Origin: Peptococcaceae bacterium
GTDB taxonomy: Bacteria > Bacillota > Peptococcia > Peptococcales > Peptococcaceae
Length of the DNA: 5,272 nucleotides
Assembly: GCA_017387265.1 (NCBI GenBank)
Contig: JAFOFM010000107.1
Location: forward strand, 1-5,272
Direction of reading: 5' to 3'
How positions within the stretch are numbered: position 1 is the first letter of the stretch; every line of letters starts with the position of its first letter. The translations under genes were made by a program, and so were the position numbers. This document shows positions 1 to 5,272 of the stretch, one piece after another. The notes under the pieces were generated by a model. The model saw only the letters and a program-made list of their open reading frames with translations. It did not search any database and was not told the DNA's origin.

Positions 1-735
1 ACTCCAACCTTAACCCATGAAGAGAAAGTAAATATCGTAAAAGCGGTAAAAGAAGTAATTGGCGGCAAAGCAGCAATCGTGGTTGGTACCGGTACCAACA
101 GCACTGCTACAACTATTGAAGCATCTAAAGAAATGGAAGCTTTAGGCGTAGACGGTCTGTTAGTGGTAGAACCCTACTACAACAAACCATCTCAGGAAGG
201 TATGTATCAGCACTTTAAAGCGGTTGCAGAAGCAGTTTCCCTGCCGATCATTCTGTACAACATTCCTGGCCGCTGCGGTGTAAACATGAGCCCGGATTTA
301 ATTGCACGTCTGTCTAAAATTGATAACATTGTAGCTGTAAAAGAAGCTGCCGGCAGCATTGAACAGGTAAGCCAGATTCGTCAGCTGGTTGATGATGATT
401 TCATTATCTACAGCGGTGATGACTCTCTGACCCTGCCAATGATGGCAGTAGGCGGTTACGGTATCATCAGCGTAGCTGGTCATGTTGTAGGGAACCAGAT
501 TCACGCAATGGTAGATGCATATGCAGCTGGCAATGTAAAAGAAGCAGAAGCAATGCACCGTAAACTGTATCCAATCTTCAAATCTCTGTTCATCACTTCC
601 AACCCTGTTCCAGTGAAATTTGCACTGAAACAGCAGGGCTTTGGCAACGGCAAAGTTCGTCTGCCGCTGGTAGAAGCAAATGAAAAAGAACAGGAAGCAG
701 TTCTGAAAACCATGAAAGATCTGGAACTGGTATAA
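1..735 (+). CDS. dapA: 4-hydroxy-tetrahydrodipicolinate synthase (DapA), 5' end missing
   Basis: The enzyme condenses pyruvate with aspartate semialdehyde in the cytoplasm, the first committed step towards diaminopimelate and lysine. The reading frame is open from base 1, so the gene enters from outside the window; 244 residues are visible. They align without gaps to my recollection of E. coli DapA at an offset of +47, so about 47 residues are missing and the whole protein would be about 291, normal for the family. The visible start (T-P-T-L) is the end of the GTTGE-x-xTL signature. Active-site residues seen are the PYYN tyrosine (residue 60, E. coli Y107), Tyr86 (Y133), Arg91 in YNIPGR (R138) and the Schiff-base Lys114 in the VKEAAG motif (K161, bases 340-342). 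Two lysine-binding allosteric positions differ from E. coli (Lys at 56, Thr at 84). The gene ends with TAA and is followed by a strong terminator, so it is the last gene of its unit. Identification is near certain; the GTG at 79 is an internal Val codon, not a start. Confidence 0.97.
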   Translation, partial: TPTLTHEEKVNIVKAVKEVIGGKAAIVVGTGTNSTATTIEASKEMEALGVDGLLVVEPYYNKPSQEGMYQHFKAVAEAVSLPIILYNIPGRCGVNMSPDLIARLSKIDNIVAVKEAAGSIEQVSQIRQLVDDDFIIYSGDDSLTLPMMAVGGYGIISVAGHVVGNQIHAMVDAYAAGNVKEAEAMHRKLYPIFKSLFITSNPVPVKFALKQQGFGNGKVRLPLVEANEKEQEAVLKTMKDLELV

Positions 736-760
736 ATCTGCAGATAGAACATGTTTCTTT

Positions 761-806
761 GGGCCGGTCGTTATGAGAAATCATAATGGCCGGTCTTTTT
801 GTTTTT
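761..806 (+). terminator. Rho-independent terminator of dapA
   Basis: A 13-bp stem pairs 764-776 with 781-793 around a GAAA tetraloop (777-780). It contains a few G-T pairs and can be extended by about three weaker pairs at the base. The T-rich tract TTTTTGTTTTT (796-806) follows at once. It lies 25 bases after the dapA stop. The left side of the stem lacks an A-run, so it should act only on the + strand. Confidence 0.93.
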
Positions 807-818
807 GTGCGCAAATAC

Positions 819-847
819 TTGACTGCAAAGCCATTTTCGGGGATAAT
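819..847 (+). promoter_or_regulatory. Predicted housekeeping sigma promoter for der-plsY-gpsA
   Basis: The -35 box TTGACT (819-824) and -10 box GATAAT (842-847) each match the sigma-70/SigA consensus at five of six bases, and the spacer is exactly 17. Transcription would start near 853-856, leaving a leader of about 50 bases before the der ATG. The site lies just after the dapA terminator, so it probably drives the whole downstream unit. I see no operator or riboswitch-like structure in the short leader. Confidence 0.85.
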
Positions 848-884
848 ATATAAGAATATAGGTATTTTTAACAGGTGCTTTTCA

Positions 885-892
885 GGAAGGAG
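885..892 (+). promoter_or_regulatory. Shine-Dalgarno site of der
   Basis: The purine run GGAAGGAG is a strong ribosome-binding site. It fixes the der start at ATG 905, because the upstream in-frame GTG at 875 lies before it. The gap from the last G to the ATG is 12 bases, longer than the usual 5-9, and is filled with A/T-rich sequence. Confidence 0.8.
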
Positions 893-904
893 TTATATAG
901 ATAT

Positions 905-2227
905 ATGAAACCAGTTGTAGCAATTGTTGGCCGTCCGAATGTGGGTAAATCGACGCTGTTTAACCGTCTGACCCGCAGTCATCTGGCCATTGTAGAAGAT
1001 TATCCGGGTGTTACCCGTGACCGTCTGTATCAGGATGCGGAATGGAATGACCGCAAATTCACTTTAATCGATACCGGCGGGATTGAAGTAAACAGCGATG
1101 ATACTATTTTAGCCCGTGTACGTAAACAGGCACAGGTGGCTATGGAAGAAGCCGATGTAATCATCTTTATGTGCGATGTTCGTGTTGGTGTTACTGTAGA
1201 GGATATGGAAATTGCCAATATGCTGCGCCGTACCAAAAAAGAAGTTATTCTGGCTGTCAACAAAGTAGAAAACTTTAACAAGCTGGATGATATTTATGAA
1301 TACTACCAGCTGGGCTTAGGGGAGCCATATCCAATCTCCGCAAGCCATGGTATGAATACCGGCGATCTGTTAGACCGCTTAATGGAGCTTTTAGACGATT
1401 TTGAAGACGATGATTATGAACCGGATGTAATTAAAATTGCGGTAGTTGGCCGTCCAAACGTTGGGAAATCTTCTTTAACCAACGCGATTTTAGGGCAGGA
1501 GCGTTCCATCGTAAGTAATATTCCTGGTACTACTCGTGATGCTATCGACACGCCGTTTGAACGAAACGGTCAGCGGTATGTAATTGTCGATACTGCAGGT
1601 ATGCGCCGGAAAAGCAAAGTGGCGGAAACCACAACCGAACGTTACAGCGTTATCCGTTCTCTGCGCGCAGTAGACCGCTGCGATGCCGTATTAATGGTTA
1701 TCAATGCAGAAGAAGGTTTAATCGAGCAGGACAAAAAAATTGTAGGCTATGCTCACGAACAGGGGAAAGCGGTTATTCTGGTTGTAAACAAATGGGACTT
1801 AATCGAAAAAGATGATAAAACCTCTGCAGTAATGGAAAAGAAAATCCGCAGCGAGCTGCTCTTTTTACAGTATGCACCGATGATTTTTGTATCGGCGCAG
1901 ACCAAACAGCGTGTAAGCAGAATTCTGGATATGGTAAATGTTGCGGTAGAACAGAACAATACCCGTATCAGCACCAGCGTTCTGAACGAAATTATCCGTG
2001 ATGCGGTACAGCTGAATCCGCCGCCATCCGATAAAGGCAAACGTCTGAAAATCATGTACGCAACACAGAGCGGCGTAAAACCGCCTACTTTTGTTCTGTT
2101 TGTAAACGAACCGGAAATTATGCATTTCTCGTATGAGCGTTTCCTGGAAAACAAGATTCGTGAAAACTTCGGCTTTGAAGGGACACCAATCCGCTTTGTT
2201 GTGAGAAAACGTTCGACTGAGGAGTGA
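905..2227 (+). CDS. der: Ribosome biogenesis GTPase Der (EngA)
   Basis: Der is an essential cytoplasmic GTPase needed for late assembly of the 50S ribosomal subunit. The 440-residue product has the family's unique layout: two tandem GTPase domains followed by a KH-like domain. Domain 1 shows GRPNVGKS (9-16), PGVTRD (34-39), DTGG (56-59), NKVE (119-122) and SASHG (145-149). Domain 2 shows GRPNVGKS (182-189), PGTTRD (207-212), DTAG (229-232), NKWD (295-298) and SA (330-331). An acidic linker (about 163-175) separates them. The C-terminal KH-like domain covers roughly 350-440 and includes the NPPP turn (371-374). The start at 905 gives the usual MKPVVAIVG amino end behind a strong ribosome-binding site. 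The two P-loops also share 11 identical bases (926-936 and 1445-1455), a trace of the domain duplication. The G4 motif of domain 1 has Glu where Asp is canonical. The gene follows its own promoter and leads an operon with plsY and gpsA. Confidence 0.98.
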   Translation: MKPVVAIVGRPNVGKSTLFNRLTRSHLAIVEDYPGVTRDRLYQDAEWNDRKFTLIDTGGIEVNSDDTILARVRKQAQVAMEEADVIIFMCDVRVGVTVEDMEIANMLRRTKKEVILAVNKVENFNKLDDIYEYYQLGLGEPYPISASHGMNTGDLLDRLMELLDDFEDDDYEPDVIKIAVVGRPNVGKSSLTNAILGQERSIVSNIPGTTRDAIDTPFERNGQRYVIVDTAGMRRKSKVAETTTERYSVIRSLRAVDRCDAVLMVINAEEGLIEQDKKIVGYAHEQGKAVILVVNKWDLIEKDDKTSAVMEKKIRSELLFLQYAPMIFVSAQTKQRVSRILDMVNVAVEQNNTRISTSVLNEIIRDAVQLNPPPSDKGKRLKIMYATQSGVKPPTFVLFVNEPEIMHFSYERFLENKIRENFGFEGTPIRFVVRKRSTEE

Positions 2228-2233
2228 TAGTCT

Positions 2234-2851
2234 ATGTGGATTTTAACAGCTGTTATCGGCTATCTGCTTGGCTCGATTCCGTTCGGATATGTGGTAGGCA
2301 AAGCAAAAGGCATTGATATTCGTCAGCATGGCAGCGGCAATGTAGGGTTTACCAATGTATGGCGCACGCTGGGTATTCAGTATGGGCTGATTGTGCTTTT
2401 AGGGGACGGCTGGAAAGGCTGGATGAGTGCCTTCTTCGGCTATATGCTTGCTGGCGAGTCCGGCGTTCTGATTGGCAGTTTTATGGCGGTTATGGGCCAT
2501 ATGTTCAGCTGCTTTCTCAAATTTAAAGGCGGTAAAGGGATTGCAACCGGCGGCGGGGTACTGCTGTTTATGTCTCCGATTACACTGGCAATCCTGTTAA
2601 CCGAAGTTGCACTTGTATGTCTGATTACCCGTTATATGTCTCTGGCATCGATTCTGGCTGCATGGCTGGCTCCGATTCTGCTTTATTATTTCGGTGCGCC
2701 GAACAGCTATGTCATCGGGATTGGTGTAGCGGCTATGGTAGTTATTATTCGTCATATTCCGAATATTAAACGACTGATGAATGGTACAGAAAACAAACTG
2801 GGACATAAAAAGAAACCGGAAGCATCTGCAGAAGGGAGTACAGAACAATGA
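2234..2851 (+). CDS. plsY: Acyl-phosphate:glycerol-3-phosphate acyltransferase PlsY
   Basis: PlsY is an integral membrane enzyme that moves an acyl chain from acyl-phosphate (made by PlsX) to sn-glycerol-3-phosphate, giving lysophosphatidic acid, the first step of phospholipid synthesis. The 205 residues are mostly hydrophobic, with likely membrane stretches near 2-20, 48-58, 64-95, 108-132, 138-153 and 157-173. All three family motifs are visible: GSIPFG (13-18) with GSGNVGFTN and Arg44; the glycine-rich GHMFSCFLKFKGGKG (88-102), thought to bind the phosphate; and RHIPNIKRLMNGTE (173-186) with the conserved His174, Asn177 and Glu186. A short charged cytoplasmic tail ends the protein. The start lies 6 bases after the der stop; its AGGAG (2220-2224) sits in the last codons of der, with 9 bases to the ATG, so translation is probably coupled. 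Its end overlaps gpsA by four bases. Length is typical for the family (about 190-215). Confidence 0.97.
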   Translation: MWILTAVIGYLLGSIPFGYVVGKAKGIDIRQHGSGNVGFTNVWRTLGIQYGLIVLLGDGWKGWMSAFFGYMLAGESGVLIGSFMAVMGHMFSCFLKFKGGKGIATGGGVLLFMSPITLAILLTEVALVCLITRYMSLASILAAWLAPILLYYFGAPNSYVIGIGVAAMVVIIRHIPNIKRLMNGTENKLGHKKKPEASAEGSTEQ

Positions 2852-3867
2852 GTAAAGTAACGGTATTAGGATGCGGGAGCTGGGGTACAGCTCTGGCAAT
2901 TGTGCTGGCTCAGAAAGGCCAGCCGGTAACCATGTGGTGTCGTCGTGCAGAACAGGCTGATGAAATAAACAGCACCCGTGAAAATAAAAAATATCTGCCG
3001 GGTGTGACTCTGCCGGAACCAATTCAGGTAACCACTGATTTAGCAAAAGCCCTGGATGATGTGGATTATCTGGTACTGGCAGTGCCAAGCCAGACACTGC
3101 GTGAAAATCTGGAAGCCATCAAAGGTATGCTGCCGGATAAGACTGTGCTGATTAACACCGCAAAAGGTCTGGAAGTCGGCACCAAACTGCGTATGAGTCA
3201 GGTAGTGGAAAGTGTAATTCCAGGGAGCCTGAATCGGTTTGTGGCGCTTTACGGCCCAAGCCATGCGGAAGAGGTTGGCCGTGAAATTCCGACCGCTGTG
3301 GTATCCTGCTCACAGAATGCGCAGGTTGCCGAAGCTGTTCAGGATCTGTTCATGGCACCGGCTTTCCGTGTATATACAAACAATGATTTAATCGGCACCG
3401 AAATTGGCGGTGCGATTAAAAATATTATCGCCATTGCAACCGGGGCAGCCATTGGTATGGGGCTGGGCGATAACAGCCAGGCAGCGCTGCTGACCCGCGG
3501 TATGGCTGAAATTTCCCGTCTGGGCGAAAAACTGGGCGCAGATCCGATGACGTTTTCCGGCCTGACCGGTATCGGCGATTTAGTGGTAACCTGCACAAGC
3601 CGTCACAGCCGAAATCATCGCTGCGGTCTGGCGTTAGGCCAGGGCAAGAAACTGGATGAAATCTTAAACGACATGGGCATGGTAGTCGAAGGGGTAAAAA
3701 CCACAAAAGCAACCATGGAACTGGCTGAAGAACTGGGTATTTCCATGCCGATTACCGAAATGATGTATAAAGTGCTGTTTGAAGATTTCCCGGTAAAACA
3801 GGCCGTTGTAGAGTTAATGGGCCGCAATAAGAAAAGCGAACGGGAAAAAGAAATGCTGGGTGTATAA
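2848..3867 (+). CDS. gpsA: NAD(P)-dependent glycerol-3-phosphate dehydrogenase GpsA
   Basis: This cytoplasmic enzyme reduces dihydroxyacetone phosphate to sn-glycerol-3-phosphate, the acceptor used by PlsY, the product of the preceding gene. The product is 339 residues, a standard length. The Rossmann-fold dinucleotide loop GCGSWG is at 8-13. The substrate region contains NTAKGLE (103-109, Lys106) and GPSHAEEV (136-143). The helical C-terminal domain has GGAIKNIIAIA (187-197) with the presumed catalytic Lys191, LGDNS (206-210), GLTGIGDLVVTCTS (238-251), SRNHRCG (254-260) and VEGVKTT (280-286). The ATG overlaps the plsY stop as ATGA (2848-2851), and GGGAG (2834-2838) lies 9 bases before it, inside plsY, so the two are very likely translationally coupled. 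No residue expected for activity appears to be missing. Roles of individual residues are by analogy with the family. Confidence 0.98.
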   Translation: MSKVTVLGCGSWGTALAIVLAQKGQPVTMWCRRAEQADEINSTRENKKYLPGVTLPEPIQVTTDLAKALDDVDYLVLAVPSQTLRENLEAIKGMLPDKTVLINTAKGLEVGTKLRMSQVVESVIPGSLNRFVALYGPSHAEEVGREIPTAVVSCSQNAQVAEAVQDLFMAPAFRVYTNNDLIGTEIGGAIKNIIAIATGAAIGMGLGDNSQAALLTRGMAEISRLGEKLGADPMTFSGLTGIGDLVVTCTSRHSRNHRCGLALGQGKKLDEILNDMGMVVEGVKTTKATMELAEELGISMPITEMMYKVLFEDFPVKQAVVELMGRNKKSEREKEMLGV

Positions 3868-3885
3868 TGCGCTGTAAGCAGCATT
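3852..3885 (+). repeat. Inverted repeat across the gpsA stop codon
   Basis: AATGCTG (3852-3858) is the perfect reverse complement of CAGCATT (3879-3885), and the stop codon lies in the loop. A competing inner hairpin pairs GCTG (3871-3874) with CAGC (3879-3882) around TAAG. GCAGCAT occurs again at 3904-3910. No T-run follows, so it is not a classical terminator; at most it might weaken read-through or protect the 3' end of the message. The rest of the gap to 3981 shows nothing convincing. Confidence 0.4.
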
Positions 3886-3981
3886 ACAATCCGGCAGATT
3901 GATGCAGCATGCCTATATAGATGTAAACACATATTGACGCAAAAGAAAGAACTGTCTGAATTTGATGACGAGGTGATTTCT

Positions 3982-4383
3982 ATGAAACGCAATCCAATTG
4001 CAAAAGGGGCGCGGGCAATCTGGAATATGAAAGCCTCTCTGCCTTTAGCTGTGAATCTGATGGCTGATTCCCGTGTAGAACGCACAAACAAACTGATATT
4101 CCTGTTTGTGACGATCGGTTATCTGCTGTTCCCGTTTGATTTTATTTTCGACTTTCCGCTGTTTGGGCATATTGATGATCTGGCCATTCTGCTGTATATG
4201 CTGAACTGGTTTATCACAAAGACTCCAAAGGATATTCTGGATGAATACGGCTGGGACGAAGTGAAAGAACAGAAACGTCAGGAAAAAGCGGCAAAGAAAC
4301 GGGAAAAAGAAGCGAAGAAGAAAGAAGAAAAGAATGCTCAGGCGATGGCAGTAATTGCAAAAGTGATGGGCAAAGGGGAATAA
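3982..4383 (+). CDS. DUF1232 (YkvA-like) small membrane protein with charged tail
   Basis: The function is not known. The 133-residue product has a basic amino end (1-37), a hydrophobic stretch (about 38-58), the core LFPFDFIFDFPLFGHIDDL (49-67), and a second hydrophobic stretch (about 66-79). This core matches the usual DUF1232 pattern PxDLIPDxxPxxGxxDD, with Phe-Phe replacing the common Leu-Ile-Pro part. After TPKDILDEYGWDE (81-93) comes a tail of alternating Lys and Glu (about 93-118), probably a charged helix or coiled coil, ending in a short hydrophobic patch (119-129). Start choice: ATG 3982 has AGGTGA (3971-3976) five bases upstream. An in-frame TTG at 3934 would add 16 acidic residues but has no ribosome-binding site. 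The gene is 114 bases after gpsA with no clear terminator or strong promoter between, and 44 bases before the ABC ATPase gene, so co-transcription is likely. The family call is fairly sure from the core motif; the role is open. Confidence 0.8.
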   Translation: MKRNPIAKGARAIWNMKASLPLAVNLMADSRVERTNKLIFLFVTIGYLLFPFDFIFDFPLFGHIDDLAILLYMLNWFITKTPKDILDEYGWDEVKEQKRQEKAAKKREKEAKKKEEKNAQAMAVIAKVMGKGE

Positions 4384-4415
4384 AAATTCCCGAACCAGAT
4401 GTGATTTTATGACAG

Positions 4416-4422
4416 AAGGTGA
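4416..4422 (+). promoter_or_regulatory. Shine-Dalgarno site of the ABC ATPase gene
   Basis: AAGGTGA is a strong ribosome-binding site five bases before ATG 4428. It settles the start: the in-frame GTG at 4419 lies inside this site and so cannot be served by it. Confidence 0.8.
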
Positions 4423-4427
4423 AAGGC

Positions 4428-5198
4428 ATGATTATTGATTTACAGAATGTAAGCTACCGGAAAAACGGAAAGCTGATTCTTGATGGTGTCAACTGGCAGG
4501 TAGAGGCCGGTGAACACTGGATTATACTCGGGCTGAACGGCTCGGGGAAAACAACCCTTCTTAATATGATTAACGGCTATATTTTCCCGCTGTACGGCGG
4601 TTATGCCAATGTACTGGGCTATCAGTTCGGCAGCTGTCCGATTGCTGATTTACGCAAACATATTGGCTGGATCAGCAATGCGCTGACCGAAAATATTCCG
4701 GTAAACGATACACCGCTGGAAATTATTCTGAGCGGCAAGTTTGCAAGCCTTGGTCTGTGGGAACAGGTAGGCGACGAAGACATTGCCAAAGCGGAAGCGG
4801 TTATGGAAAAACTGGGCATCATGAAACTGCGTGATCGCACATTCTCCAGTCTTTCGCAGGGGGAAAAACAGAAAGTGGTAATCGGTCGCGCGTTAATCAG
4901 CGATCCGGAAATTATCATTTTTGACGAAGCCTGCAATGGTCTGGATATCTTCGCCAAGAAAGATCTGTATGACCTTATCGAAAAACTGGCAGAAGACAAA
5001 AAAAGCATCTTTTTCGTAACCCATAACACCGATGAGATTCTGCCGATGTTTAACAAAGCGCTGTTAATCAAAGAAGGCAGAATCCATTCCAAAGGGAATC
5101 TGAAAGAGGTTATCCAGCTGGATAATCTGCAGGATTTCTATGGTTCGGAAGTGGATGTATTCGAGCGCAATGAACGCTTCTTTATTCATGCAAAGTAA
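4428..5198 (+). CDS. ABC transporter ATP-binding protein, YlmA/ModF-like (COG1119 type)
   Basis: A 256-residue cytoplasmic ABC-type ATPase with a single nucleotide-binding domain. Visible motifs are Walker A GLNGSGKTT (35-43), the signature LSQGEKQ (142-148) in place of LSGGQ, Walker B IIIFDE (162-167), the D-loop NGLD (170-173) and the switch histidine in FVTHNTDEI (196-204, His199). Where most transporters have the Q-loop glutamine, this protein reads HIGWISNALTENIP (78-91), with no glutamine. The following ILSGKFASLGLWEQV (100-114) resembles the ILSGYF-SIG stretch I recall from E. coli ModF; this and the LSQGEKQ signature point to the YlmA/ModF group, often annotated as molybdenum-type ATPases or PhrA-like proteins. 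The C-terminal 40 residues form a short extension typical of that group's single-domain members. No permease or binding-protein gene is present, so a transport role and any substrate are unproven. It lies 44 bases after the DUF1232 gene and is followed by a terminator. ABC identity is certain; subgroup likely; substrate unknown. Confidence 0.92.
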   Translation: MIIDLQNVSYRKNGKLILDGVNWQVEAGEHWIILGLNGSGKTTLLNMINGYIFPLYGGYANVLGYQFGSCPIADLRKHIGWISNALTENIPVNDTPLEIILSGKFASLGLWEQVGDEDIAKAEAVMEKLGIMKLRDRTFSSLSQGEKQKVVIGRALISDPEIIIFDEACNGLDIFAKKDLYDLIEKLAEDKKSIFFVTHNTDEILPMFNKALLIKEGRIHSKGNLKEVIQLDNLQDFYGSEVDVFERNERFFIHAK

Positions 5199-5199
5199 G

Positions 5200-5214
5200 A
5201 TATCATATTGATAT
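5200..5214. repeat. Short inverted repeat after the ABC gene
   Basis: ATATCA (5200-5205) and TGATAT (5209-5214) form a perfect 6-3-6 palindrome directly after the stop codon. It is AT-only apart from one pair per arm and could be chance, part of the 3' end structure, or a protein-binding site. Nothing in the sequence decides between these. Confidence 0.3.
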
Positions 5215-5224
5215 TGAAGATGAG

Positions 5225-5262
5225 AAAAAAAAGACTGCTGGTAATATATGCAGTCCTTTTTT
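5225..5262 (+). terminator. Rho-independent terminator, probably bidirectional
   Basis: A six-bp stem GACTGC/GCAGTC (5233-5238 with 5250-5255) encloses an 11-base loop. It is flanked by an A-run (5225-5232) and a T-run (5257-5262), which can add further A-T pairs after one mismatch. The T-run follows the stem on the + strand, and the A-run gives a U-tract on the other strand, so it could stop transcription from either side. It ends the unit containing the ABC gene. Confidence 0.88.
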
Positions 5263-5266
5263 GACA
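5261..5266 (+). promoter_or_regulatory. Perfect -35 box at the right edge, promoter incomplete
   Basis: TTGACA is the exact -35 consensus and begins within the terminator's T-run. With a 17-base spacer its -10 box would start near 5284, outside the window. The arrangement repeats the one at 796-824, where a terminator is closely followed by a TTGACT -35 box. A new + strand gene probably begins shortly downstream; the -10 box cannot be seen, so this is tentative. Confidence 0.45.
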
Positions 5267-5272
5267 AATAAC

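Noticed and set aside
736..757. Palindromes ATCTGCAGAT and AACATGTT between dapA and its terminator
   Set aside because: They are short, lie downstream of the gene and upstream of the terminator, and resemble no operator I can name; chance is enough.
875..904. GTG start giving Der ten extra residues
   Set aside because: The extra codons are made of the ribosome-binding site and its spacer; the family's normal MKPVVAIVG start is at 905.
2597..3097. Minus-strand open frame of 166 codons across plsY and gpsA
   Set aside because: It is antisense to two well-identified genes, has no recognisable domain and is rich in residues typical of shadow frames.
3934..3962. Promoter with TTGACG as -35 box
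   Set aside because: At spacings of 16-18 the candidate -10 boxes match TATAAT at about three positions only, too weak to call.
3934..3981. TTG start for the DUF1232 gene
   Set aside because: No purine-rich site lies before it, while ATG 3982 has AGGTGA at five bases.
3615..4091. Minus-strand open frame of 158 codons from gpsA across the gap into the DUF1232 gene
   Set aside because: Most of it shadows gpsA and the DUF1232 gene; the product shows no domain and no good ribosome-binding site supports it.
4399..4415. CRP/FNR-like site (TGTGA-like) before the ABC gene
   Set aside because: Only the outermost three bases are symmetrical (TGT/ACA); the inner half-sites do not match.
4419..4427. 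GTG start of the ABC gene
   Set aside because: It lies within the AAGGTGA ribosome-binding site that serves ATG 4428.
4622..5092. Minus-strand open frame of 156 codons within the ABC gene
   Set aside because: It lies wholly inside a gene with all ABC motifs and encodes a Ser-rich sequence without recognisable features.
1..5272. tRNA, rRNA, CRISPR, insertion sequence, riboswitch or phage element
   Set aside because: Genes fill nearly all of the window and the gaps (at most 169 bases) are explained by the sites listed; no such structure is visible.

Overview
The window reads as ordinary chromosomal housekeeping DNA from a bacterium of the Firmicutes (Bacillota) type. The gene order der-plsY-gpsA is common in that group. 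The Shine-Dalgarno sites are mostly strong (GGAGG/AAGGTGA class), and the promoter and intrinsic terminators are textbook forms. Base composition is roughly balanced by eye, and arginine is encoded almost only by CGN codons, so this is not a very AT-rich genome. A Negativicutes member is my guess for the lineage. That is inference from gene order and protein style; no genus-specific marker is present.

Layout, all genes on the + strand. Positions 1-735 hold the 3' five-sixths of dapA (lysine/diaminopimelate synthesis), closed by a strong intrinsic terminator at 761-806. A near-consensus sigma-70/SigA promoter at 819-847 then opens a new transcription unit: der (905-2227, ribosome assembly GTPase), plsY (2234-2851, acyl-phosphate:glycerol-3-phosphate acyltransferase) and gpsA (2848-3867, glycerol-3-phosphate dehydrogenase). 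der and plsY are 6 bases apart, and plsY and gpsA overlap by four bases (ATGA). A 114-base gap without a convincing terminator follows, then a small DUF1232 membrane protein (3982-4383) and an orphan ABC ATPase of the YlmA/ModF-like type (4428-5198). A possibly bidirectional terminator at 5225-5262 closes the unit. A perfect TTGACA -35 box overlaps its end and probably belongs to the next gene.

Functionally, gpsA makes the sn-glycerol-3-phosphate that plsY acylates, the first committed steps of phospholipid synthesis. der joins them only through a shared promoter, as in many Firmicutes. The last two genes have no clear link to that pathway. They may be co-transcribed by read-through, because I find no strong promoter or terminator between gpsA and the DUF1232 gene.

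I found no mobile element, CRISPR array, tRNA, rRNA, riboswitch or clearly new system. The most useful secondary observations are: DapA residues predicting weak or absent lysine feedback inhibition; an ABC ATPase lacking the usual Q-loop glutamine and any membrane partner; and a DUF1232 protein with a highly charged Lys/Glu tail.
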